Shown here one piece after another: positions 9,501 to 16,296 of a stretch of 38,843 nt of DNA (positions are counted from its first letter, which is position 1; every line of letters starts with the position of its first letter). The position numbers and the translations under genes were made by a program. The notes beneath the pieces were generated by a model that did not search any database, was not told the origin of the DNA, and worked only from the letters and a program-made list of their open reading frames with translations. Source of the stretch: Lachnospiraceae bacterium UBA1748 (GTDB taxonomy: Bacteria > Bacillota > Clostridia > Lachnospirales > Lachnospiraceae); NCBI GenBank assembly GCA_002314855.1, contig DCHQ01000060.1, positions 1 through 38,843 of the forward strand. The letters run 5' to 3'.

Positions 9501-10075
9501 TTCATAAGTTCCATGTTAACTGTGGTTTGCGCAGCAATGCCATGATCCTGAAGTTCAAGATAATAATTGCCATCACCAAAAAGAGCCTTGTACTTTAATG
9601 CAACTTCTCGTGCTTCATCTACTCTTCCTGCTCTAATTAGTGTAGGGACTTCACCTGCAAGACATGCTGACAGTGCAATAAGATTCTCGTGATATTGCTC
9701 AAGCAATTCATAATCTATACGAGGCTTGTAATAAAAACCTTCTGTATATCCTTTCGAAACAATCTTTATAAGATTCTGATAGCCTTCATTGTTCTTGGCA
9801 AGCAAAACAAGGTGAAAATAATTCTTTTCACCTGTACTACCACTTTTGTCAAATCTTGAGCCCGGAGCCACATAAACTTCACAGCCTATAATAGGCTTGA
9901 TACCCTGCCTTATGGCCTCCTCATAAAAATCTATAACGCCAAACATACTACCATGATCAGTAATAGCTGCTGCCGTCATCCCAAGGTCTTTAACACACTT
10001 CACATATTCTTTTATTCTGTTGGACCCATCAAGCAGACTATACTCTGTATGGGTATGAAGATGTACAAAAGACAT
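6548..10075 (-). CDS. dnaE: DNA polymerase III subunit alpha (DnaE type)
   Basis: The 1175-residue replicative polymerase has the DnaE domain order. The PHP domain starts with FVHLHTHTEYSLLDG (3-17). The polymerase core has GPGRGSAAGS (355-364) and the catalytic aspartates in PDIDVDF (396-402). The finger and helix-hairpin-helix regions follow, and a C-terminal OB fold lies roughly at 1000-1080 (KVTLAGMITSKKIKYTK). No 3'-5' exonuclease insert of the PolC kind is present. In Clostridia DnaE normally works beside PolC, which would be encoded elsewhere. No intein or frameshift was seen. It follows the HD-GYP gene by 3 bases with only a weak GAGAGA site, so translation is probably coupled. Confidence 0.96.
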   Translation of the reverse strand: MSFVHLHTHTEYSLLDGSNRIKEYVKCVKDLGMTAAAITDHGSMFGVIDFYEEAIRQGIKPIIGCEVYVAPGSRFDKSGSTGEKNYFHLVLLAKNNEGYQNLIKIVSKGYTEGFYYKPRIDYELLEQYHENLIALSACLAGEVPTLIRAGRVDEAREVALKYKALFGDGNYYLELQDHGIAAQTTVNMELMKISRELDIPLVATNDIHYTYKSDYEAHDVLLCIQTGAKLSDEGRMTYEPEQFYVKSEEEMRALFPYALQAIDNTARIADMCDVSFSFGETKLPRFDVPEGYDAWSYLNKLCLDGLKYRYPDTYEDNKPRLDYELGIIKNMGFVEYFLIVWDFINYAKSRNIMVGPGRGSAAGSLVAYCLRITELDPIKYNLLFERFLNPERVTMPDIDVDFADVRRQEVIDYVSEKYGAEKVVQIVTFGTLKARAVIKDVGRAMDINFDLVNQITKMIPQELGMTIGKALEINVELREKYESDEDIHRLIDMSLQLEGLPRHASTHASGVIICRDAADDLVPLCTINGGPPMAQFPKDTCEHIGLLKMDFLGLTMQTVIQDAVMNIKKTQGIDIDIDHIDFDDKKVYASIATGKTDGIFQLESAGMKSFMKELRPQNLEEVIAGISLYRPGPMDFIPRYIAGKLDTKSIAYACPELEHILAPTYGCIVYQEQVMQIVRDLAGYTMGRSDKVRSAMAKKKMAVMEYERNIFVNGNAAEIEEDRAKGLEDSKIRAVVNGCVNNGIDEKTANGIYDTMIDFAKYAFNKSHAACYAVVAYQTAYLKYYYPMEYMAALMTSDMGNTTKISAYIVTCKNMGIPILPPDINEGFVGFTPTKDGIRYALTAIKGVGFNVIEGVVSEREAGGAYRDIEDFVSRNSQNGVNRRAVENFIKAGAFDGLGGNRHQYMMIYNDVFDSVHMEQKNSMSGQMSLLDLLDESDKQDFKVTLPEVAEYEKEVLLGFEKEVLGIYISGHPLDRYVNLWDKRISTKTIDFYLDEETDDSGEAIADGAMNVADGDKVTLAGMITSKKIKYTKRNDAMAFVDLEDLFGSVEVIIFPKVYSKYQNRVYEDARVVMSGHVSVEPGKDGKLICDDLYDISEITGNLWLQFASEEEYGRLYPGLEKIMDSSDGRDNVKIYISDIKKVIPLPANKSVMIEPALIKELTDILGEENIKVTY

Positions 10076-10078
10076 ATC

Positions 10079-11281
10079 TTATAAAATTCTCTCTATTTTC
10101 AAATCTCTATATTTAGCCAGCTCCACAAAGCTCTGGTCTGGAAGCTGAATCATTGGCTTTGATAAATTATTTTTATCAATCCACTTAACAACACCTATTC
10201 GACCATCTGAAAGCTGAACTCTATTATCTATATATGTATTAATAACATTCTCAAGGAAAGTCATAATAAGAACTACATCATATTTATGAAGACCTTCCTG
10301 CTCAAATATTTCAATAACCTTAAATGGGCAAAGTGCTCCTCTATATACCCTGGCACTGGTCATTGCATCGTATACGTCTGCTATGGCAACCAGCTTCGCA
10401 TAATAATCAATTTTATCAGCAGGAAGCTTAAGAGGATAACCTGTGCCATCACACTTTTCATGATGCATTAACGCCGAATTCTTAATATGCTCATTAATAT
10501 TCTGATGCTGAAGTATCTTATATCCTTCTATTGGATGCAGCTTAATTCTGGCATATTCAGAATCTGTAAGCTTATCTGGTTTCTTAATAATAGAATCCTC
10601 TATCTTGAGTTTACCAATATCATGAAGCATACCGCAGGCTGTTGCCAGCTTAGCCTCTTCCTGAGTCATACCAAGCCACTTTGCACATACATTACATATA
10701 AGCGCCACATTCATACTGTGAGTAAATGTAAGGTCGTCAAACTGACGCATGTTATGGAGCATATCAAACACACCAAAAGTATTATTTTCCTCTGCCGATA
10801 AAAGTGCCATAGTTGGTGCAAGCATATTATCAACATTAATAGGCGAGTTACGCTCTACAATATCATTAAGCTGTCCCTTAAGAGCTGTAACGTTACGTGA
10901 AAATCCCTTTTTGAATGCTTTAAATTTAGGGTCTGCCTGTATTTTTTCATGATGAGAAGGCTCTTCAAATTCATGCACCTCTACTACTGGTGCAAATGGA
11001 TTTTTAGGCTCTGGCTCCTCATTTTCGCCCTCCTCCAGTCGCTGCTCAATCATAGACAGAATATCTGCCTCATCAACTGGTGGAATGTCATCAAGGTCCT
11101 CTACCTCGATACCAACTGGATCCTCTATTCGTACTGATTTAATATCATACGATTCAAGTCTCATAATAGCCTTATCTGTTAGTGTTAATCCTTTAGGCAA
11201 TATAAGCTTTTTACCCTTATCATATACATCCTCGGCTGTAACCATACCGGGAACAAGAACTGAAATACGCACATGCTTCAT
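10079..11281 (-). CDS. HD-GYP domain protein, probable cyclic-di-GMP phosphodiesterase
   Basis: The 400-residue protein starts with a short beta-rich domain (about 1-55, MKHVRISVLVPGMVTAEDVY) of the kind often seen before HD-GYP domains, then an acidic linker (60-110) and the HD-GYP domain (about 170-330). The metal and signature residues are intact: MLHDIGK (218-224) with His220-Asp221, and HHEKCDGTGYP (273-283), then DVYDAMTSAR (302-311). These predict hydrolysis of cyclic-di-GMP in the cytoplasm. There is no membrane segment or sensor domain other than the N-terminal piece. The C-terminal 70 residues (DGRIGVVKWIDKNN) form a small beta domain. It heads the operon with dnaE 3 bases downstream. 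An AAGGGG site lies about 11 bases before the ATG. Confidence 0.92.
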   Translation of the reverse strand: MKHVRISVLVPGMVTAEDVYDKGKKLILPKGLTLTDKAIMRLESYDIKSVRIEDPVGIEVEDLDDIPPVDEADILSMIEQRLEEGENEEPEPKNPFAPVVEVHEFEEPSHHEKIQADPKFKAFKKGFSRNVTALKGQLNDIVERNSPINVDNMLAPTMALLSAEENNTFGVFDMLHNMRQFDDLTFTHSMNVALICNVCAKWLGMTQEEAKLATACGMLHDIGKLKIEDSIIKKPDKLTDSEYARIKLHPIEGYKILQHQNINEHIKNSALMHHEKCDGTGYPLKLPADKIDYYAKLVAIADVYDAMTSARVYRGALCPFKVIEIFEQEGLHKYDVVLIMTFLENVINTYIDNRVQLSDGRIGVVKWIDKNNLSKPMIQLPDQSFVELAKYRDLKIERIL

Positions 11282-11330
11282 AGCAGTAATAACCCCTTAT
11301 TTACTTCATATATTTACATGAAATTAATCG

Positions 11331-11357
11331 ATAATATATCATCTATTTTAACGTCAA
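11331..11357 (-). promoter_or_regulatory. Possible promoter of the HD-GYP/dnaE operon
   Basis: A TTGACG box (11357-11352) and a TATTAT box (11336-11331) occur on the minus strand upstream of the gene. Their spacing is only 15 bases, so the assignment is tentative. Confidence 0.35.
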
Positions 11358-11403
11358 ATTATTACCTTTAATTATAAATTTTCGGGCAAAAAAAATCAAA
11401 CTA

Positions 11404-11432
11404 TTGACATCATATTCCTCTTAATGTATCCT
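11404..11432 (+). promoter_or_regulatory. metK promoter
   Basis: A perfect TTGACA -35 box (11404-11409) is followed after 17 bases by TATCCT (11427-11432, four of six matches). Transcription should start near 11439, just before the riboswitch. Confidence 0.7.
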
Positions 11433-11452
11433 TAATCACGAATTAAATATTT

Positions 11453-11599
11453 CTCTTATTCAGAGTGGTGGAGGTACATAGGACCTGTGAAGCCACGGCA
11501 ACCCCTGATTACTGGCTATTTCTAGTAATAGGAAGGTGCCTACCTGAGCGAGAAAAATTCTTAGTAAAGCTAAGACTTTTCGTTTTCGAACAATAAGAG
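11453..11599 (+). promoter_or_regulatory. SAM-I (S-box) riboswitch aptamer
   Basis: The conserved S-box core is present: AGAGTGGTGGAGG, then GAAGCCACGGCAACC, GGAAGGTGCC and the CCTGAGCGAGAAA-type segment. Helix P1 is closed by CTCTTATT (11453-11460) with AATAAGAG (11592-11599). SAM binding stabilises P1. The 3' P1 strand can instead pair with the 5' side of the downstream terminator: AATAAG (11592-11597) with CTTATT (11627-11632), extended by GG/CC across one mismatch. High SAM should therefore free the terminator and turn metK off. The position before metK fits this role. Confidence 0.95.
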
Positions 11600-11621
11600 G
11601 ATCATAGATATGTAGTTAATG

Positions 11622-11651
11622 GTCCGCTTATTAAAAGCGGACTTATTTTTT
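11622..11651 (+). terminator. Riboswitch-controlled terminator before metK
   Basis: An 8-bp stem, GTCCGCTT (11622-11629) with AAGCGGAC (11635-11642), has a 5-base loop and is followed by TTATTTTTT. The metK ribosome site starts immediately after it. Its 5' arm overlaps the antiterminator partner of the riboswitch. Confidence 0.9.
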
Positions 11652-11662
11652 AGGAGGAAAAA

Positions 11663-12844
11663 ATGGAGAAAAAATTATTTACTTCAGAGTCAGTAACAGA
11701 AGGACATCCAGACAAAGTCTGTGATATGGTATCAGATGCTATTCTTGATGCATGTTTCGAGCAGGATCCAATGAGCCGTGTAGCTTGTGAAACCGCTAGC
11801 TGTACAGGTTTCGTATTAGTTACAGGTGAAATCACTACAAAGGCACAGCTTGATATCCCTGCAATCGTAAGAAAGACTGTAACTGAAATTGGATATGATG
11901 ATGGTAAGAAAGGTCTTGACGGAAATTCATGTGCAGTATTCGTAGCACTTGATCAGCAGTCAGCTGATATCGCTATGGGTGTTGATAAGGCGCTCGAGGC
12001 TAAGGAAGGAAACCTTGGCGATGACCTCGACACAGGTGCTGGTGATCAGGGTATGATGTTCGGTTATGCTACAAATGAGACAGACTCATATATGCCATAC
12101 TCTATCGACCTCGCTCACAAGCTTGCACTTAAGCTCACAGAAGTTAGAAAGAATGGAACACTTACTTACCTTCGTCCAGATGGAAAGACTCAGGTTTCTG
12201 TAGAATACGATGAGAATGATAAGCCTATTAGACTTGAGGCTGTAGTTCTTTCTACTCAGCATGATGAAGATGTAACTCAGGAGCAAATTCATGAAGATAT
12301 CAAGAAATATGTATTTGATCCTGTTCTTCCAAAGGAATTAGTAGATGACGCTACAAAGTTCTTTATCAACCCAACAGGTAGATTCGTAATCGGTGGTCCT
12401 CACGGTGATGCTGGTCTTACTGGTCGTAAGATTATCGTAGATACATACGGTGGTATGGCTCGTCACGGCGGCGGTGCTTTCTCTGGTAAAGACTGTACAA
12501 AGGTAGACCGTTCAGCAGCATATGCAGCAAGATACGTTGCTAAAAACGTTGTTGCAGCAGGCCTTGCTGATAAGTGTGAGATTCAACTTTCATACGCAAT
12601 CGGTGTTGCTGTTCCAACATCTGTACGTGTAGATACATTTGGAACTGGCAAGATTTCTGATGAGAAGATTCTCGCAGCAGTTCGTGAAAACTTCGACCTT
12701 CGTCCAGCTGGAATCATCAAGATGCTTGACCTTCGTCGTCCAATCTACAAGCAGACAGCTGCTTACGGACACTTCGGACGTAACGATCTCAACCTTCCAT
12801 GGGAGAAACTTGATAAGGTTGATGCATTAAAAAAAGCTCTTTAA
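11663..12844 (+). CDS. metK: S-adenosylmethionine synthase
   Basis: The 393-residue enzyme makes SAM from methionine and ATP. Family motifs are clear: TSESVTEGHPDK (7-18), GAGDQGMMFGYA (125-136) and the phosphate loop GGGAFSGKD (269-277). Length is normal for the bacterial family, which works as a cytoplasmic tetramer. A strong TAGGAGG site lies 6 bases before the ATG. The SAM-I riboswitch upstream gives end-product control. It is a single-gene unit ending in a strong hairpin. Codon choice looks more biased than in many neighbours, as expected for a highly expressed gene. Confidence 0.98.
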   Translation: MEKKLFTSESVTEGHPDKVCDMVSDAILDACFEQDPMSRVACETASCTGFVLVTGEITTKAQLDIPAIVRKTVTEIGYDDGKKGLDGNSCAVFVALDQQSADIAMGVDKALEAKEGNLGDDLDTGAGDQGMMFGYATNETDSYMPYSIDLAHKLALKLTEVRKNGTLTYLRPDGKTQVSVEYDENDKPIRLEAVVLSTQHDEDVTQEQIHEDIKKYVFDPVLPKELVDDATKFFINPTGRFVIGGPHGDAGLTGRKIIVDTYGGMARHGGGAFSGKDCTKVDRSAAYAARYVAKNVVAAGLADKCEIQLSYAIGVAVPTSVRVDTFGTGKISDEKILAAVRENFDLRPAGIIKMLDLRRPIYKQTAAYGHFGRNDLNLPWEKLDKVDALKKAL

Positions 12845-12870
12845 TTAAAAAAAATTATATTAAGATATAC

Positions 12871-12908
12871 AAAAAAGAAATCATTGGTCATCCAATGATT
12901 TCTTTTTT
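12871..12908. terminator. Bidirectional terminator between metK and the convergent operon
   Basis: A perfect inverted repeat (12871-12887 with 12892-12908, core GAAATCATTGG) has a 4-base loop. A-runs and T-runs flank it, so it can end transcription from both metK and the minus-strand operon. Confidence 0.9.
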
Positions 12909-12923
12909 ATATCGATATTACTA

Positions 12924-13553
12924 TTACCAGTCACTACCCCAGTCTGTGGATCCGGAATCCCAGCTAGACCCCCAATCCGATCCAGAGCTCCAACTGTTAC
13001 CATAATCATAATTGTAATTATGATATGAATTATGATACGAATTTCTTGAGCCACTGCTCGAACCATGTCCTGTGGAAGTGCTAGCTGCTACCACAAACAG
13101 GAAAATATAGAAAAGTATAACCAAAATAGTAGTCACTATATCTGTAGTACTCTTATTTTGCTTTCGTACAGGAGGTCTCTTTGTATATTCCCCTGGTTCC
13201 ATTATCGAACGTGATCGGTTATAATACTTTCTCACGTCAGTCTTAATGTGATATCCCTGGTTATCAATTTCCTGAACTAATCTTTCAAATAATTCATTTA
13301 CGGCATAGCTTTCATTTTTACCATTATATCTAATAGCCCTGCTTCCATCAGCCTTGTTCTTATAGACAATAAAGTTCTCACCTTCCTGATATATACCAAA
13401 AGCTTTAGGCTGTGTATAATTTTCTCCTATAAAAAAACGAGTAACTGACTGAGGTGGTAGATTTTGATACTCATACCATAATTTAAGCTCTTCTATCGAT
13501 CCTGGAATATCCACTTCAGGATCATAATAAATATTTACTGTTTCATCATTCAT
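12924..13553 (-). CDS. Single-pass membrane protein with aromatic Gly/Ser-rich tail, unknown function
   Basis: The start at MNDETV (209 residues) is chosen because AAGGAG lies about 9 bases upstream; an in-frame start at 13586 would sit inside the preceding gene. Residues 1-120 form a soluble domain of unknown family (ENYTQPKAFGIYQEGENFIV). A basic Pro-rich stretch (120-134) is followed by one membrane helix (139-158). The tail, 159-209, is low complexity: Ser, Gly, His and Tyr, then Trp/Asp/Gly/Ser repeats such as WGSSWDSGSTDWGSDW. Tails like this occur on several unrelated Firmicute membrane proteins. It lies 10 bases behind the methyltransferase gene and is probably co-transcribed. No function is assigned. 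Confidence 0.8.
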   Translation of the reverse strand: MNDETVNIYYDPEVDIPGSIEELKLWYEYQNLPPQSVTRFFIGENYTQPKAFGIYQEGENFIVYKNKADGSRAIRYNGKNESYAVNELFERLVQEIDNQGYHIKTDVRKYYNRSRSIMEPGEYTKRPPVRKQNKSTTDIVTTILVILFYIFLFVVAASTSTGHGSSSGSRNSYHNSYHNYNYDYGNSWSSGSDWGSSWDSGSTDWGSDW

Positions 13554-13563
13554 CGTGTTCTCC

Positions 13564-14772
13564 TTATAACTCAAGCAGTTTACCAAGTGTTGGATTTACA
13601 TTCATATATTCCGTAAGTTTCTTTAGTTCTTCTATGCTTTGCGAACCTGCTGCCGCCTTTGTTGTCATCTTCTTATTGCTCTTCACAGCCCTTATAAGAA
13701 TATTTTTGGGTGTATGCTCCATATCAATAAATTCCATTATCTGAACATCATATCCGGCCTGTTCCAAGCAATTACCCCTATATGCATCGGTAATAAGCGC
13801 TGACATACGCTCTTTGATAATGCCATATTTTAATACAGATTCTAATCCGTCCACATTTTTGGCTTTTATCTGACCATTCAATTCGTGTTGGCAACATGGA
13901 ACTGTCATAATAACAGAAGCATTCCACCCTATGGCCTTGGCTATAGCATAGTCTGTTGCTGTATCACAAGCATGCAATGTTACAACCATATCAGCTGATT
14001 CTTGGCCATTGTAGTCCTTAATGTTACCTTGCATAAATCGAAGTTCTTTATACCCTAGCTTATCCTTTAGTTTGTTGCACGTATCGATAACATCACTTTT
14101 AAGGTCCAGCCCAATTATATCAACTTTAAAATCATTAATAACCTTTAGATAATAATAAAGTGCAAATGTAAGATACGACTTTCCGCATCCAAAGTCGACT
14201 ATTTTTATAACATCCTTATCCTTTATGGAAGGAAGAACGTCCTTTACAAACTCCAAATACTTGTTTATCTGTCTAAACTTATCATACTTCGCCTTAACAA
14301 CCTTGCCATCTGGCATTTGAACGCCAAGAGCCACCAGAAAATCAACTGGAGTTCCATCGCTTAATATATAATTCTTAGTTCTATTGTGGCCCTGCACAGA
14401 ATTAACTGCTGCATTACAATTAGTATCCTTTGATTGTTTAGCTTTAATGGTTACGGTTCCCTTTTTACTCACAAGGACATGCATTTTCCCATCAAGAAGC
14501 TCTGCCTCAAGCTGACCATATTCCGGTTCTTTAAACACCTCTAAAAGCTTGATTATAGCCTGGTTCACATCAAGATTATCATGATATACCTTATTCTCTG
14601 AAAATCTTGACTCCTGATATTTAATGGCACCATTTAGCTTAATTGGACGAAGCTGTATTTTCTTAATATCACTATGGCCCAGAGGCTTACTTATCGTAAG
14701 TACCCGAAGTCTTTCATTAATTATTTCTTTTAATGCATCTTCTATTTTTTTAATATCAATACTATCTAACAT
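13564..14772 (-). CDS. Class I SAM-dependent methyltransferase
   Basis: The 402-residue protein has an N-terminal domain without recognised motifs (1-185) and a Rossmann methyltransferase domain. SAM motif I is VDFGCGKSYL (192-201) and the acidic loop is GLDLK (221-225). The segments TLHACDTATD (265-274) and PCCQHE (292-297) are typical of a family that includes eukaryotic METTL25-like proteins. The cysteine pair with His may be part of the active site. The substrate is unknown, perhaps RNA. The ATG has only a weak ribosome site. It is first in a two-gene unit with the tailed membrane protein. Confidence 0.88.
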   Translation of the reverse strand: MLDSIDIKKIEDALKEIINERLRVLTISKPLGHSDIKKIQLRPIKLNGAIKYQESRFSENKVYHDNLDVNQAIIKLLEVFKEPEYGQLEAELLDGKMHVLVSKKGTVTIKAKQSKDTNCNAAVNSVQGHNRTKNYILSDGTPVDFLVALGVQMPDGKVVKAKYDKFRQINKYLEFVKDVLPSIKDKDVIKIVDFGCGKSYLTFALYYYLKVINDFKVDIIGLDLKSDVIDTCNKLKDKLGYKELRFMQGNIKDYNGQESADMVVTLHACDTATDYAIAKAIGWNASVIMTVPCCQHELNGQIKAKNVDGLESVLKYGIIKERMSALITDAYRGNCLEQAGYDVQIMEFIDMEHTPKNILIRAVKSNKKMTTKAAAGSQSIEELKKLTEYMNVNPTLGKLLEL

Positions 14773-14818
14773 CGTTATTACCCAATTAACTTATATGCAT
14801 TCTAAGAAATCTTCCCAG

Positions 14819-14865
14819 AAAAAAACCTTTAAAAGTCACTTACAAAAAAATAACTTTTAAAGGTT
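14819..14865 (-). terminator. murA terminator
   Basis: A 13-bp AT-rich stem, AACCTTTAAAAGT (14824-14836) with ACTTTTAAAGGTT (14853-14865), has a 16-base loop and runs into seven U on the minus strand. It lies just after murA. Confidence 0.8.
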
Positions 14866-14879
14866 CATAAATCAACTAA

Positions 14880-16175
14880 TTACATTACAACTTTTAATCT
14901 AAACATATTAAGATCATGATCTGATGTAACTTTAATCATATTAGCACCAAGTCCCTGAAGTTTCTTTTCGAAATCCTCATAGCCTCGCTCTACATACTTA
15001 ATATCATCAATAATAGTTTCACCTTCAGCTACAAGCCCTGCAATAACAAGTGCTGCTCCCGCACGAAGGTCTGGAGCTGTAATTGTAGCACCGGAATATT
15101 TCTCAACACCAGTAATAATAGCTGTATTACCTTCAACCTTGATGCAACCGCCCATTCTGGCAAGTTCATCAACATACTTGAATCTATTATCGAAAATACT
15201 TTCTGTAACAATACTTGTACCAGAAGCTGTTCCAAGTAATACTGTCATCTGTGGCTGCATATCAGTTGGAAAACCTGGATACGGAAGAGTTTTAACCTGA
15301 GTAGTATTTAATACTCCACTCGCACTGACTCTGACAGCATCATCGTACTCAATAACTCTGCAACCTATCTCAACAAGCTTGGCTGTAATACACTCAAGAT
15401 GTTTTGGAATGACATTCTTAACAAGAACATCGCCCTTAGTTGCTGCAGCTGCCATCATAAATGTACCAGCTTCTATCTGATCAGGTATGATTGTATATTC
15501 TGTACCATGAAGTCTACTTACACCCTGAATTCTGATAACATCAGTACCAGCACCTTTGATGTTAGCTCCCATACTATTAAGGAAGTTGGCCAAATCAACT
15601 ACATGAGGCTCCTTAGCAACATTCTCAATAATAGTCTTTCCACTTGACATACAAGCAGCCATCATTACATTGATTGTAGCACCTACGGAAACCTTATCCA
15701 TAAAGATATGATTACCATGAAGGCAGTCAGCCTCTGCAACAATACTACCATGCTCAATGCGAACAACTGCACCAAGTGCTCTAAAGCCTTTAAGATGCTG
15801 ATCAATAGCTCTAATTCCTATATTACATCCACCTGGAAGTGGAACCTCAGCTCTACCACACTTACCAAGTAATGCGCCTATCATATAATATGATGCACGA
15901 ATCTTCTTCATATACTCGTCATCAATTACACTATCCTTAAGATTAGAACTATCAAGTTTAATTGTATGGCGACCAAGATGTTCAATCTTAACACCAATAC
16001 TCTCCATTGCCTGCATAAGAACATTGGTATCTCGTACATCTGGCATATTATCAATTATCACGGGCTCATCAGTCATAACAGCTGCTGCAAGTATTGCAAG
16101 CGCTGCATTCTTGGCTCCTCCAATCTCAACCTCACCATGAAGTGGAGTGCCGCCCTTGATTGCGTACTTTTCCAT
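14880..16175 (-). CDS. murA: UDP-N-acetylglucosamine 1-carboxyvinyltransferase
   Basis: MurA moves enolpyruvate from PEP to UDP-GlcNAc, the first committed step of peptidoglycan synthesis, in the cytoplasm. The 431-residue sequence shows the two-lobe EPSP-synthase-like fold. Lys22-Asn23 are in GGAKNAALAI, and the catalytic cysteine is Cys117 in LPGGCNIG. A Cys there predicts sensitivity to fosfomycin, unlike the Asp variants of some bacteria. Firmicutes often carry two paralogues (MurA and MurZ), and the sequence alone does not settle which one this is. An AGAGG site lies 7 bases before the ATG. It is a single-gene unit with a consensus promoter and its own terminator. Confidence 0.96.
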   Translation of the reverse strand: MEKYAIKGGTPLHGEVEIGGAKNAALAILAAAVMTDEPVIIDNMPDVRDTNVLMQAMESIGVKIEHLGRHTIKLDSSNLKDSVIDDEYMKKIRASYYMIGALLGKCGRAEVPLPGGCNIGIRAIDQHLKGFRALGAVVRIEHGSIVAEADCLHGNHIFMDKVSVGATINVMMAACMSSGKTIIENVAKEPHVVDLANFLNSMGANIKGAGTDVIRIQGVSRLHGTEYTIIPDQIEAGTFMMAAAATKGDVLVKNVIPKHLECITAKLVEIGCRVIEYDDAVRVSASGVLNTTQVKTLPYPGFPTDMQPQMTVLLGTASGTSIVTESIFDNRFKYVDELARMGGCIKVEGNTAIITGVEKYSGATITAPDLRAGAALVIAGLVAEGETIIDDIKYVERGYEDFEKKLQGLGANMIKVTSDHDLNMFRLKVVM

Positions 16176-16227
16176 AACGTACCTCTTGTTTACTAGGGTT
16201 TAATATATATACGTAAACCCACAACGT

Positions 16228-16256
16228 ATTATATACTATCACAATGCAATTGTCAA
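16228..16256 (-). promoter_or_regulatory. Consensus promoter of murA
   Basis: TTGACA (16256-16251) and TATAAT (16233-16228), both perfect, are separated by exactly 17 bases on the minus strand. A 7-bp inverted repeat, GGGTTTA/TAAACCC (16196-16202 and 16214-16220), would form a hairpin at the very 5' end of the transcript. Confidence 0.9.
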
Positions 16257-16296
16257 AAACAACTACTAGATATAGTGCATTCTTCTTTTCCCAAAA

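Noticed and set aside
13006..13023. Palindrome TCATAATT-GT-AATTATGA as a possible terminator or operator
   Set aside because: It lies inside the coding sequence of the tailed protein, has a 2-base loop and no U-run, and follows from codons for Tyr, His and Asn.
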